From Acetobacteraceae bacterium (GTDB lineage: Bacteria; Pseudomonadota; Alphaproteobacteria; Acetobacterales; Acetobacteraceae), in assembly GCA_031291725.1 (NCBI GenBank), contig JARLIM010000026.1, positions 62,001 through 126,000 of the forward strand: a stretch of 64,000 nucleotides of DNA, written 5' to 3'. Each line of letters starts with the position of its first letter. Positions within the stretch are counted from its first letter, which is position 1. The notes beneath the pieces were generated by a model. The model saw only the letters and a program-made list of their open reading frames with translations, was not told the DNA's origin and did not search any database. The position numbers and the translations under genes were made by a program. This document shows positions 54,860-62,559 of the stretch, piece after piece.

Positions 54860-56941
54860 TTATGCGGCGCAACAGCCGTGTTGCGGGGCGTTTGAACGCC
54901 CCTGGCTGCCAGAAAGTGCGGCGCGATGGGTTGTGGCCGATGCGTCGAAGCTGGCATTGAACTCACGCTCGAAGCGGTCCAGCGTGTTGATCACCCCCCG
55001 TGAGGCCTCTCGCAATGCCACGAGCTTGGCCTGCGCCTCGGCATGCAACCCCGCCGCCTCCGCTGCCAGCGCATCCCGTCCCAACGCGTGCACCAGCCGA
55101 TGCGGTTCGTCCAGCTCGCGATAGGCGGGCAAGCCGATGGTGATCGCATCGGTAACCGAATCATACCAGCGGCCAAGCCGACAGCCGTGATGGGTGGCCA
55201 GAGAGGCCGGGTTAAGGTTCTGGTGCTCGTCCACCGCGGAGACCACGCGCTGGACAAACGCCACATGATCCGCCGTGGTCAGCCGCACCATTTCGGCGGC
55301 AGTCTCGCGCGCAACACGATCCGCCAAGGCGGCGGAAATGTGCTGCGAGAACGACACATGCAGCCCTTGCCGCGAGGTATTGACCACCTGAGCCGCGATG
55401 TCGGACCCGAACTGAGCCAGTCGGATCTGTATCCTACTGCCCGTTGCAACCTGCCCCTCGGCTTCGAGCAGCGCACCACCTTCGGCGATGTTGCGCATCA
55501 CGGCCTTGTGCCTGCTGCCTTCATAGACGAACTCCACCTCCAGCAGGCACGGTCGGCGGCGGTTGATACGGCGCTCTGTGTTCTCGGATGAATTCCGCAC
55601 CGCCCGCTTCAACAGCCCCGGCAGGCTCTCCAACCCGTCCCGCACCTGCTCTGCTCCGCCGCGCACCAACAGCGCCACCTCGGCAACCGAGCCGGTCTCG
55701 CTGTCCACGTTGCTCATCAGCCCGGCAACATCCTGCGCCACATTGGCCACTGTCTGCACGTTGCGGGCGATTTCCTGAGTGGCGGCGGCTTGCTGCTCAA
55801 TGGCGGCGGCGATGGAGCTGTTGACTTCGGCCAATTGCTGCACCGAATTGGCCACCCGCATGATCGTCTGCATCGCTGAGTCGGCAACGCTGCGGATCGC
55901 CTCCACCTTGGTGCCAATTTCCTCTGCGGAGCGCGCAGATTGATTGGCCAGCCCTTTGACCTCCTGAGCCACCACCGCAAACCCCTTGCCTGCCTCCCCC
56001 GCCCGCGCGGCCTCGATGGTGGCATTGAGGGCGAGAAGATTGGTCTGGCTGGCAATCTGACGAATCAACCCAAGAATGCCGCCAATCTGCTCAGCCGCCT
56101 GCCCCAGTTGATCGATCACCTCACGGGCATCATTGGCCTCCGATACCGCCAGATCGACCACCTTGCAGGCATTGCCGACCTGCTGGCTGATCTCGCCGAT
56201 CGATTGATGCAACTGCCCCGACGCCTCCGCCACGGCCTGAGCGGATTCCTCCGAACGCTCATTGGCCCGCGCAGCCGCCTCTGTGCCTTGGCGCACGCTG
56301 CGGGTGGCGGAGTCGAGTTTGACGACGCTGGCCTGCAATTCATCCGTGAACTGCATCACGCTGCCGATCACGTCAGTGGCCTGGCCGTCAACCAGATCGA
56401 TCATCCCTTCGATCAGATGGCGCCGTTCGGCCGAGCTCTCCTGCCAATAGACCCCGAGCGCGAATTCCATATCCGCCACGCACAGGCCAATGACAAAGGG
56501 AATGACGGAGGCCAGCTCATCAGGCTTGCCGAGCAGCGACAATGCCGGGCGACGCTTCCGCAGCAGCAATTCGCTCAGCCGCCGCAGCACCAGACCATAG
56601 CTGCGGACATACCAATCCGCCGAGAGCCCAATCCGAAAATGCGCCTCCCCCACCTTGCGCGCAGAGGCGAGAAAGCCAGCGTCGAATGTTCCGTCCAGCA
56701 GGCGCAGCCAATGGTTCGTCTGCGCCTGCTTCAGCCGGGCGATATGCGCCTCGCCCTGTAGCAACGTCGCCATTTCAGGCTGCTGGCCAACGGTGAGGTA
56801 GAATTCGTCCATAACCTGAGGCAACAACGCCGTCATGCAACGGCGCGCGGCATTCCATCGCGGATCGTCGGCTGCCGGAATCCCATGAAATCGGGCGCGG
56901 ATGGCGGGATCGAAGGCAGAGACGGATTCGCTGACTTGCAT
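54860..56941 (-). CDS. Soluble globin-coupled chemoreceptor with PilZ and CZB domains
   Basis: A 693-residue cytoplasmic methyl-accepting protein. Residues about 1-175 are a protoglobin sensor: the proximal His (H101) lies in [21 protein letters not shown]-like sequence. About 200-455 is an MCP signalling coiled coil with the tip [20 protein letters not shown]. About 465-560 resembles PilZ ([28 protein letters not shown]). About 575-660 is a CZB zinc domain ([31 protein letters not shown]). There is no membrane segment. Predicted: haem-based oxygen or redox sensing combined with c-di-GMP and zinc/oxidant inputs. No che genes are nearby. Confidence 0.88.
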   Translation of the reverse strand: MQVSESVSAFDPAIRARFHGIPAADDPRWNAARRCMTALLPQVMDEFYLTVGQQPEMATLLQGEAHIARLKQAQTNHWLRLLDGTFDAGFLASARKVGEAHFRIGLSADWYVRSYGLVLRRLSELLLRKRRPALSLLGKPDELASVIPFVIGLCVADMEFALGVYWQESSAERRHLIEGMIDLVDGQATDVIGSVMQFTDELQASVVKLDSATRSVRQGTEAAARANERSEESAQAVAEASGQLHQSIGEISQQVGNACKVVDLAVSEANDAREVIDQLGQAAEQIGGILGLIRQIASQTNLLALNATIEAARAGEAGKGFAVVAQEVKGLANQSARSAEEIGTKVEAIRSVADSAMQTIMRVANSVQQLAEVNSSIAAAIEQQAAATQEIARNVQTVANVAQDVAGLMSNVDSETGSVAEVALLVRGGAEQVRDGLESLPGLLKRAVRNSSENTERRINRRRPCLLEVEFVYEGSRHKAVMRNIAEGGALLEAEGQVATGSRIQIRLAQFGSDIAAQVVNTSRQGLHVSFSQHISAALADRVARETAAEMVRLTTADHVAFVQRVVSAVDEHQNLNPASLATHHGCRLGRWYDSVTDAITIGLPAYRELDEPHRLVHALGRDALAAEAAGLHAEAQAKLVALREASRGVINTLDRFEREFNASFDASATTHRAALSGSQGRSNAPQHGCCAA

Positions 56942-57027
56942 GACGGCACGGACCTCAGTGACACGCCCGATCGGGCTTCACCGCCAGCATCGCCGCCAAA
57001 CGCTAAGAAAACGTTGAGAGTGTCCGC

Positions 57028-57747
57028 TTATTCCCGCGGCATATGCGCATGCGCGTCATCCATCGCCGCCCGGGCCGCGCGGAAATGACGGGCGGCGGTG
57101 CTGTAGCTCTGGCGCCAGATCAACATCCCGGTGATCGCCGCCGCCGCCACCACCAGCGCCCACGGCCCGATCACCCAGGCCAGGCCACCGATGGCGAAGT
57201 AATAGGCCCGGATACCGGTATTGAACGTGGACAACGCCGCCGACAGCGACCGTCCGATGGCCTGCGCCAACCGCTCGGCCACCTCGCCCGCCACCAATCG
57301 CCGCTCCGGGGCCGCACCGATCATCGCGATGGTGTAGTTCAGCTGCCGCAGTGACCAGGTGAGGCAGGCAAAGCCGTGAATCAGCACCACCAGCGGCAGC
57401 GCCAATTTCAACTCGAACACCATGCGCGGGATGGCGGTCACAAACGCCAATTGCTCAACGGCCGGCTGCACGCGATCTGCGTTGGACAGCAGAGACAGCA
57501 ATGCGCCGACCACGATCAGGCTGGTTGAGGTGAAAAAGCTCGCACTGTGCACCACATGGCCGAGCAGCGCGGAATCGACGATGCGGTTCTCCCGTCGCAG
57601 CATCGTCCGCATCCAGGAGATGCGCAGCCCGACCAGCCCCAGATTGATCGCATCCGGCACAAATCGCCGCACGATGGGCGCATAGCCCAGCCAGCAGATG
57701 CCGAAGACGATCAATGCGAAAATATCGGCGGCACTGAGCTTTTCCAT
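57028..57747 (-). CDS. DUF599 family membrane protein
   Basis: Integral membrane protein (239 aa) with about four hydrophobic segments: IFALIVFGICWLGYAPIV, FFTSTSLIVVGALLSLLS, MVFELKLALPLVVLIHGFACLTW, and AYYFAIGGLAWVIGPWALVVAAAAITGML. The family is widespread but of unknown function. The ATG at 57747 (MEKLSAADIF) lies five bases after the amidase stop, so the two are probably cotranscribed. The open frame further upstream is antisense to nothing useful and overlaps the amidase. Confidence 0.85.
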   Translation of the reverse strand: MEKLSAADIFALIVFGICWLGYAPIVRRFVPDAINLGLVGLRISWMRTMLRRENRIVDSALLGHVVHSASFFTSTSLIVVGALLSLLSNADRVQPAVEQLAFVTAIPRMVFELKLALPLVVLIHGFACLTWSLRQLNYTIAMIGAAPERRLVAGEVAERLAQAIGRSLSAALSTFNTGIRAYYFAIGGLAWVIGPWALVVAAAAITGMLIWRQSYSTAARHFRAARAAMDDAHAHMPRE

Positions 57748-57752
57748 CGCAC

Positions 57753-59018
57753 TCAGCCCTCCAAATGCGCCTGCACCCAGGCCGCCCAGGCCAAAGCCGC
57801 CCGATCCTGGCCTCTGCGGGCGATGATCTGAATGCCCAATGGCAGACCGGCCGGGCCAACCCCGGCAGGCACGGTGATGCAAGGCACGTGCAGCGCCGTC
57901 CAGGCACCGTTGAACGAGGGCTCGCCTGTCCATTCCAGTCCAGCCGGGGCTTCGCCAGGGGCGGAGGGGGTGAGCAGAATGTCATAGCCGCCGATGAAAT
58001 CGTCAAAGGCCAGTCGCAGCGCGTCGATGCCGAGTTGCGCCTCCCGCAGCGCCGCGATGCCCTGCGCCGTCCCCCAGGCGAGACGTTCGCGCAGACCGTC
58101 GCTGATCTGCTCGGCGTGATGGGCCAGTTCCCAGGCCATCGAGAGCGCTGATTCGCCGTTCATCATCACCGGATGCCAGCGCTCCAGCGCGTGGAAGGCC
58201 GTGGGCAGCGTGGCGTCGGAGACATGTGCGCCCGCCTTGGACATCGCCACCGCCGCGCGGTCGAGCAGAGCCTTGGTCGCATCATCGGCCACAGCCCCCT
58301 TCGGCCCGGCGCAGATGCCGATGCGCGGCGCTGCGCCGGTGAACTGCTCCGGATTGCCGAGATCGCCGCCGCCGGTGGCCGAAACCAGCAGCGCCGCGTC
58401 GGCCAAGGAGCGCGCGAGGGCACCGATGGTGTCCAGGCTCTCGCTCATCAGCTTCATACCGATGCGCGGGATGGTGCCATAGCTGGGCTTGAAGCCGACC
58501 ACGCCGCAAAACGCCGCCGGGCGGATGATGCTGCCGGCTGTCTGGGTGCCGAACGCCACTGGAAAGAAGCCCGCCGCCACACCCGCCGCCGAGCCGGAGG
58601 ACGAGCCGCCCGGTGTGTGGCAGGTGTGATGCGGGTTGGCGGTGGGGCCAGGGCGGCGTGTGGCGAATTCGGTGGTCACGGTCTTGCCCATCACCACACC
58701 GCCGGCGGATTTCGCCAACGCCACGGCCGCCGCATCGGCGCGCGGGCGATGATTGGCCCAAATCGTCGAGCCGTATTCGGTGGGCAGATCGGCGGTGTCC
58801 AGCACGTCCTTCACGCCAACCGGAACCCCGGCAAGGCTGCCGCTGACGGGCTGGCTGGCGCGAATTTGGGCGGGGTCGTGCGCGGTGAAGGCGCGAATGG
58901 TGGGCTCGGCGGCCTGGATGCGCTCAAGCTGGGCTTCATGCCATTGCGCAACACTCAGCCGCCCCGCGGCAATCCGCGCCAAAGCCTCGGTGGCTGTCAA
59001 CATCGCCAATGCACGCAT
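57753..59018 (-). CDS. Amidase (amidase-signature family)
   Basis: Ser-cisSer-Lys amide hydrolase (421 aa). The catalytic Lys is in GVPVGVKDVLDTA, the Ser pair in TPGGSSSGSAAGVAAGF, and the family signature runs on through FGTQTAGSIIRPAAFCG. Substrate unknown. GatA is excluded because no gatB/gatC neighbours and the length is shorter. The ATG at 59018 gives MRALAMLTATEALARI; the frame upstream is not supported. Confidence 0.92.
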   Translation of the reverse strand: MRALAMLTATEALARIAAGRLSVAQWHEAQLERIQAAEPTIRAFTAHDPAQIRASQPVSGSLAGVPVGVKDVLDTADLPTEYGSTIWANHRPRADAAAVALAKSAGGVVMGKTVTTEFATRRPGPTANPHHTCHTPGGSSSGSAAGVAAGFFPVAFGTQTAGSIIRPAAFCGVVGFKPSYGTIPRIGMKLMSESLDTIGALARSLADAALLVSATGGGDLGNPEQFTGAAPRIGICAGPKGAVADDATKALLDRAAVAMSKAGAHVSDATLPTAFHALERWHPVMMNGESALSMAWELAHHAEQISDGLRERLAWGTAQGIAALREAQLGIDALRLAFDDFIGGYDILLTPSAPGEAPAGLEWTGEPSFNGAWTALHVPCITVPAGVGPAGLPLGIQIIARRGQDRAALAWAAWVQAHLEG

Positions 59019-59143
59019 CGCAGTTCTCCCCCACGTCACCTGATGCAAGGATGGCGCGTTACGGGGTTGCGGTCCATGTTTGCCACATGACAGGCCGTGC
59101 AACCCCGATCCGCATTCAAACCTCTGCCGCCACGGGTGGCGTG

Positions 59144-59632
59144 ATGACCTATCTTGTCAGCGCGCCGCCGGAGACGCTGCCATCGGTGCTGCCGCGTGAA
59201 CTGGAACGCGCCTGGCACGCCGCCCGCGGCGCGGCCCTGGCCGAAACCGACGGCCCGGCGCTGCTGTTCCGCTTTCTGCGCGGTCCCGCCGAAACGCCGA
59301 CCGATCTGGCGCTGACCGATCACGATGCACGTTGCTGGGCCGAGGCGGTGGATGCGGCACGCGGATTGGATACCGTGGCAGGTCTGTCGATCTGCCTGCG
59401 CCTGCTGGCATTGATCGATCTGCTGTCGCGCGCGCACTGGGCGAGCGGGCATATCGCCCTGCATCGCGATGGGGCAGAGATCAGTCTGGCGCTGCTGCAA
59501 GCGGCCAGCGCAATGCCGCTCAACCGAGAGGCGCGGTTTGACACAGAGGCGATGCGCACACGACTCTCCCGCAACCGATCACTTGCCGCTATGGTGCCGC
59601 CCGACTCGACCAAAACGCCGCCACGCCCTTAG
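59144..59632 (+). CDS. Uncharacterised protein
   Basis: A 162-residue protein from the ATG at 59144 (MTYLVSAPPETLPSVLPREL), Ala/Leu-rich, with no signal peptide or membrane helix and no motif I recognise. An ATG at 59087 or GTG at 59141 are alternative starts. It is divergent from the amidase and lies six bases upstream of a small lipoprotein gene, so they likely form an operon. Confidence 0.55.
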   Translation: MTYLVSAPPETLPSVLPRELERAWHAARGAALAETDGPALLFRFLRGPAETPTDLALTDHDARCWAEAVDAARGLDTVAGLSICLRLLALIDLLSRAHWASGHIALHRDGAEISLALLQAASAMPLNREARFDTEAMRTRLSRNRSLAAMVPPDSTKTPPRP

Positions 59633-59638
59633 AGGAGC

Positions 59639-59992
59639 ATGCGCATGACCACGCCCCGTTCGGCCTTCAAAGCCCTCCCTTTGGCCACCCTGCTACTGGG
59701 GTTGGCGGGCTGCGGGCAGTTTCATGCCCAAAACAGCCTCGAAGGAGTCTCACAGGCCCGGCAAGACGAATGCCGCAGCCGCACCGAAGAGAGCTTCGTG
59801 ATGCATAACCGTGGCGACATCTATCGTGCCGACACCGCTGTGACCGGCACGAGCGCTTCGCCATTCTCGGGCGCAAGCCCGAGTACGGCGAGCAGCGACG
59901 CTCTTGGCACGCGCTATGCCTATCAGCGCGCGCTGAACGATTGCTACAATGCCAGCCCGGACCCGGTGCCGGGCGCCAGTTCCAAACCCTGA
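59639..59992 (+). CDS. Small predicted lipoprotein
   Basis: A 117-residue protein with a signal peptide and lipobox LLLGLAGCGQ, then a polar Ser/Thr/Ala-rich mature part (about 90 residues) with two further Cys (DECRSR, NDCYNA). The function is unknown. A GGAG lies five to nine bases before the two possible ATG codons (59639, 59645). It is followed 32 bases later by the RidA-family gene. Confidence 0.65.
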   Translation: MRMTTPRSAFKALPLATLLLGLAGCGQFHAQNSLEGVSQARQDECRSRTEESFVMHNRGDIYRADTAVTGTSASPFSGASPSTASSDALGTRYAYQRALNDCYNASPDPVPGASSKP

Positions 59993-60024
59993 CCAGGACG
60001 CATCCGATGGGAGATCACCACCAC

Positions 60025-60375
60025 ATGAGCAAGATCATTCGCAACGAGCCCAACGCGGTGCTCTCGAAGGCCGTTGAGTATCACGGCTTCATCTTCACGC
60101 AGGGCTGCGTGGCCACCGATCTGTCGAAAGACATCAATGGCCAGACCGAAGAAGTGCTCGCCTCGCTCGACACCATTCTTGAGGCACACGGCACCGACAA
60201 CACCCGCCTGCTCCAGGCTCAAATTTGGTTAAAGAATATTTCAGACCGCGAGGCTCTGAACAAATTATGGGTGAAGTGGCTGCCAGCCGGCGGCGCACCG
60301 GCCCGCGCCTGCGTGCAGGCTGAACTCGCCGACCCGCGCCATCTCGTTGAAATCATGGTGATTGCAACAAAGTAA
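60025..60375 (+). CDS. RidA family protein
   Basis: A 116-residue protein of the YjgF/YER057c/UK114 (RidA) fold, which as a trimer deaminates reactive enamine/imine intermediates. Seen: HGFIFTQGCVATDLSKDINGQTEEVLASLDTILEAHGTD, LLQAQIWLKNI, and AGGAPARACVQAELADPRHLVEIMVIATK (the catalytic Arg is in PARAC). An in-frame ATG 18 bases upstream would add six residues including three His. A strong intrinsic terminator follows. Confidence 0.9.
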   Translation: MSKIIRNEPNAVLSKAVEYHGFIFTQGCVATDLSKDINGQTEEVLASLDTILEAHGTDNTRLLQAQIWLKNISDREALNKLWVKWLPAGGAPARACVQAELADPRHLVEIMVIATK

Positions 60376-60385
60376 GCCGCTTCAG

Positions 60386-60420
60386 GGCCGATTTTCGGAG
60401 TCCCGGAAATCGGCCTTTTT
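60386..60420 (+). terminator. Intrinsic terminator after the RidA gene
   Basis: Stem GGCCGATTTTCGG / CCCGGAAATCGGCC with a three-base loop, followed by TTTTT. It begins ten bases after the stop codon. Confidence 0.92.
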
Positions 60421-60424
60421 GCCC

Positions 60425-60446
60425 CCTGTTGCAAAGTTGCAACAGG
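60425..60446. promoter_or_regulatory. 22-bp perfect palindrome upstream of the CHAP gene
   Basis: CCTGTTGCAA-AG-TTGCAACAGG has ten-base perfect arms. The core TTGCAAAGTTGCA recurs at 60532-60544, 103 bases downstream, and CGGATCTCCG is directly repeated in between (60501 and 60515). It lies 200 bases before the CHAP start and a few bases after the RidA terminator, so a regulator-binding site for the CHAP promoter is plausible. Confidence 0.6.
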
Positions 60447-60640
60447 CGCGTGTTATTTGCACAACAGAACATTTCAAGTCGCGTAAATTAGGAAGATATG
60501 CGGATCTCCGACATCGGATCTCCGCTGGAGTTTGCAAAGTTGCATGGCTGGCCCGTAATTTTGCAGCCACCATATTGCCTTCCGCCGCCCGGTGTTGCAC
60601 CCAGTAACATATCGTGAGGCACGATTACCGGGGGTAGCAC

Positions 60641-61396
60641 ATGCGAGACTGGCAGAAAGCAATTGGCACTGTGGCGCTATGCCTGGGTGTGCTGACAGCT
60701 ACCTCCCTGATCTCCACCGCCGCCTCCGCCGCCACCGACAGCAAGGTTGGCCCTGAAAAAACCGCCAGCGTCGCCAAGCCGATTCCGTCGCATGTGGCCG
60801 TGGCTGTGAAGCACGTTGTCGCCAACACGACTGAGAAATCGAAGACGCCCCAGAAGCCCCGCGTGATTGCCGCCAAGCAGTCCGCGCAGCCGCAGATCAA
60901 GGGGCAGAAAGTGCAGTATGTGCACTCTGTCCGCCTGCAATGCGTCCCCTTCGCCCGTGCCGCTTCGGGCATCGAGATCAAAGGCAATGCCGCCAATTGG
61001 TGGGATTCGGCTTCCGGTGTCTACGCACGTGGTCAAGCTCCAGAAGCTGGCAGCGTGCTGAATTTCCGCTCCACCCGTGGCATGCGCCTGGGCCATGTGG
61101 CGGTTGTGACGGCCGTGATTTCCACGCGTGAAGTTGAGATCGATCACGCCAACTGGGCAGGCCCTGGCGCTTCCAAGGGTGGCGTGTCGCGCGGGATGTC
61201 GGTGATCGACGTCTCGCCGGACAATAGCTGGACGCAGGTCCGCGTCTCCCTTGGCGGCGAGGGCAAGTATGGTTCGGTCTATCCGACCTATGGCTTCATC
61301 TATGACCGCCCGGACAATGGCGTGTTCGCGATGAACACCCAGGCCAATGGCAATTTGGACGAAGTTGCCGAATTGCCGATGCACGAACTGCACTGA
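60641..61396 (+). CDS. Secreted CHAP-domain peptidoglycan hydrolase
   Basis: A 251-residue protein with a signal peptide (IGTVALCLGVLTATSLISTAASAA), a Lys/Pro/Ala-rich linker, and a C-terminal CHAP domain. Its catalytic Cys is in VRLQCVPFARAASGIEI, with the substrate-site NWWDSASG, and the catalytic His in RLGHVAVVTAV, followed by the last acid in EVEIDHANW. Predicted N-acetylmuramoyl-L-alanine amidase or endopeptidase acting in the periplasm. The upstream region has two copies of TTGCAAAGTTGCA. Confidence 0.9.
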   Translation: MRDWQKAIGTVALCLGVLTATSLISTAASAATDSKVGPEKTASVAKPIPSHVAVAVKHVVANTTEKSKTPQKPRVIAAKQSAQPQIKGQKVQYVHSVRLQCVPFARAASGIEIKGNAANWWDSASGVYARGQAPEAGSVLNFRSTRGMRLGHVAVVTAVISTREVEIDHANWAGPGASKGGVSRGMSVIDVSPDNSWTQVRVSLGGEGKYGSVYPTYGFIYDRPDNGVFAMNTQANGNLDEVAELPMHELH

Positions 61397-61459
61397 TCCC
61401 ACATCACCTGATGATCCGGACATAGGGCGGGCCTGCGCGGCGCAGTCCGCCATCTGGCT

Positions 61460-61981
61460 TCACACCAATCCCAACGCTCCCAGCACCGCACCACCCGCCA
61501 GCAACCACAGCGGGTGAATTTTCGTACGCATCAGCACAATAGTCGTCGCAACCGACAGCGACAGCGCCACCCAGGACACCGCAGAAGCGCGCACCAACAG
61601 AATACCGGCAGCGGCGATCAACCCCACGGTGACGGAATTCATCCCGGTCTGCACCGAGTCCAGCCACGGCGCACTGCGCAACCGCCGCCACGCGCTCGAC
61701 AGCACATAGGTCAGGATTGCCGGCGGCATCACCAGCGCCGATGTGGCCACCAATGCGCCTGCCAGCCCGGCACGATACCAGCCGATCAGCGTAACCAGCA
61801 GCAGATTCGGCCCTGGAGCCGCCTGAGCCAAGGTGAACAGTGTGGCGAAGGTGTGCGCGTCCATCCAACCATGAACGCTGACAACCTCGCGCTGAATTTC
61901 CGGAATGAGGGCGATCACACCGCCGACAGCGACCAGACCGATCTTGGCGAACAGCGCCACCAAATCAAGCAAATCGCTCAT
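61460..61981 (-). CDS. chrA: Chromate transporter, second half-size CHR protein
   Basis: A 173-residue membrane protein of the ChrA family (one CHR domain). It has LVALFAKIGLVAVGGVIALIPEIQREVV, TFATLFTLAQAAPGPNLL (the AxxxPGP motif) and several hydrophobic helices (TSALVMPPAILTYVL, SVTVGLIAAAGILLV). It overlaps the other half-size gene by ATGA, so the two form a heteromeric pair. Chromate/sulfate anion efflux is the known family role; the true substrate here is not shown. Confidence 0.88.
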   Translation of the reverse strand: MSDLLDLVALFAKIGLVAVGGVIALIPEIQREVVSVHGWMDAHTFATLFTLAQAAPGPNLLLVTLIGWYRAGLAGALVATSALVMPPAILTYVLSSAWRRLRSAPWLDSVQTGMNSVTVGLIAAAGILLVRASAVSWVALSLSVATTIVLMRTKIHPLWLLAGGAVLGALGLV

Positions 61982-62559
61982 CGTGCGCGCCCCTTCATCC
62001 ACCACCATTGCGCCGCAATCGCCGCCGGGATCAACACCGCCAATGTGGGCAATAATGGCAAAGCAAGCCCGCCCACCGCGCCCACCGAGGCCAGGGTGAA
62101 GCCCAATGACAGCCAATCCTTCTTGCGCAGCAGCGGGGTTGCCAGCTTCACACCCAAGGCCACCACCAGCCCCGCCGCCACCGCCGACATGCCGCGCAAG
62201 GCACCGATCACCACCGGCGACTCAGCCATCTGCATCAGCAGCGTATAGGCGGCGATGACGATCACCATCGGTGCCGCCATGATCCCGGCCATGCCAGCCA
62301 GCGAGCCCAGCGGCCCCTGAAAACGTCCACCGACCGCCACGGCCAGATTGACGATGTTCGGGCCGGGCACGAATTGGCACATCGACAGCGCGTCGAGGAA
62401 CTCGTCCGCCGACAGCCAGTGCCGCTGCTCCACCAGCATCATCCGGGCAAACGGCATCACGCCGCCGAAGCCATTGATGCCGATGGAAAAGAACCCCATG
62501 AAAATCTCGCGCACCGACGGCATCGCAATGCCCGTGCTGGGCGCAATCCGCTCTGCCAT
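61978..62559 (-). CDS. chrA: Chromate transporter, first half-size CHR protein
   Basis: A 193-residue membrane protein with one CHR domain. Signature: EIFMGFFSIGINGFGGVMPFARMMLVEQRHWLSADEFLDALSMCQFVPGPNIVNLAVAVG, which contains GFGG and the FVPGPN loop. It partners the following CHR gene (ATGA overlap) and itself starts on the stop codon of the D-aminoacylase gene. Confidence 0.88.
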   Translation of the reverse strand: MAERIAPSTGIAMPSVREIFMGFFSIGINGFGGVMPFARMMLVEQRHWLSADEFLDALSMCQFVPGPNIVNLAVAVGGRFQGPLGSLAGMAGIMAAPMVIVIAAYTLLMQMAESPVVIGALRGMSAVAAGLVVALGVKLATPLLRKKDWLSLGFTLASVGAVGGLALPLLPTLAVLIPAAIAAQWWWMKGRAR

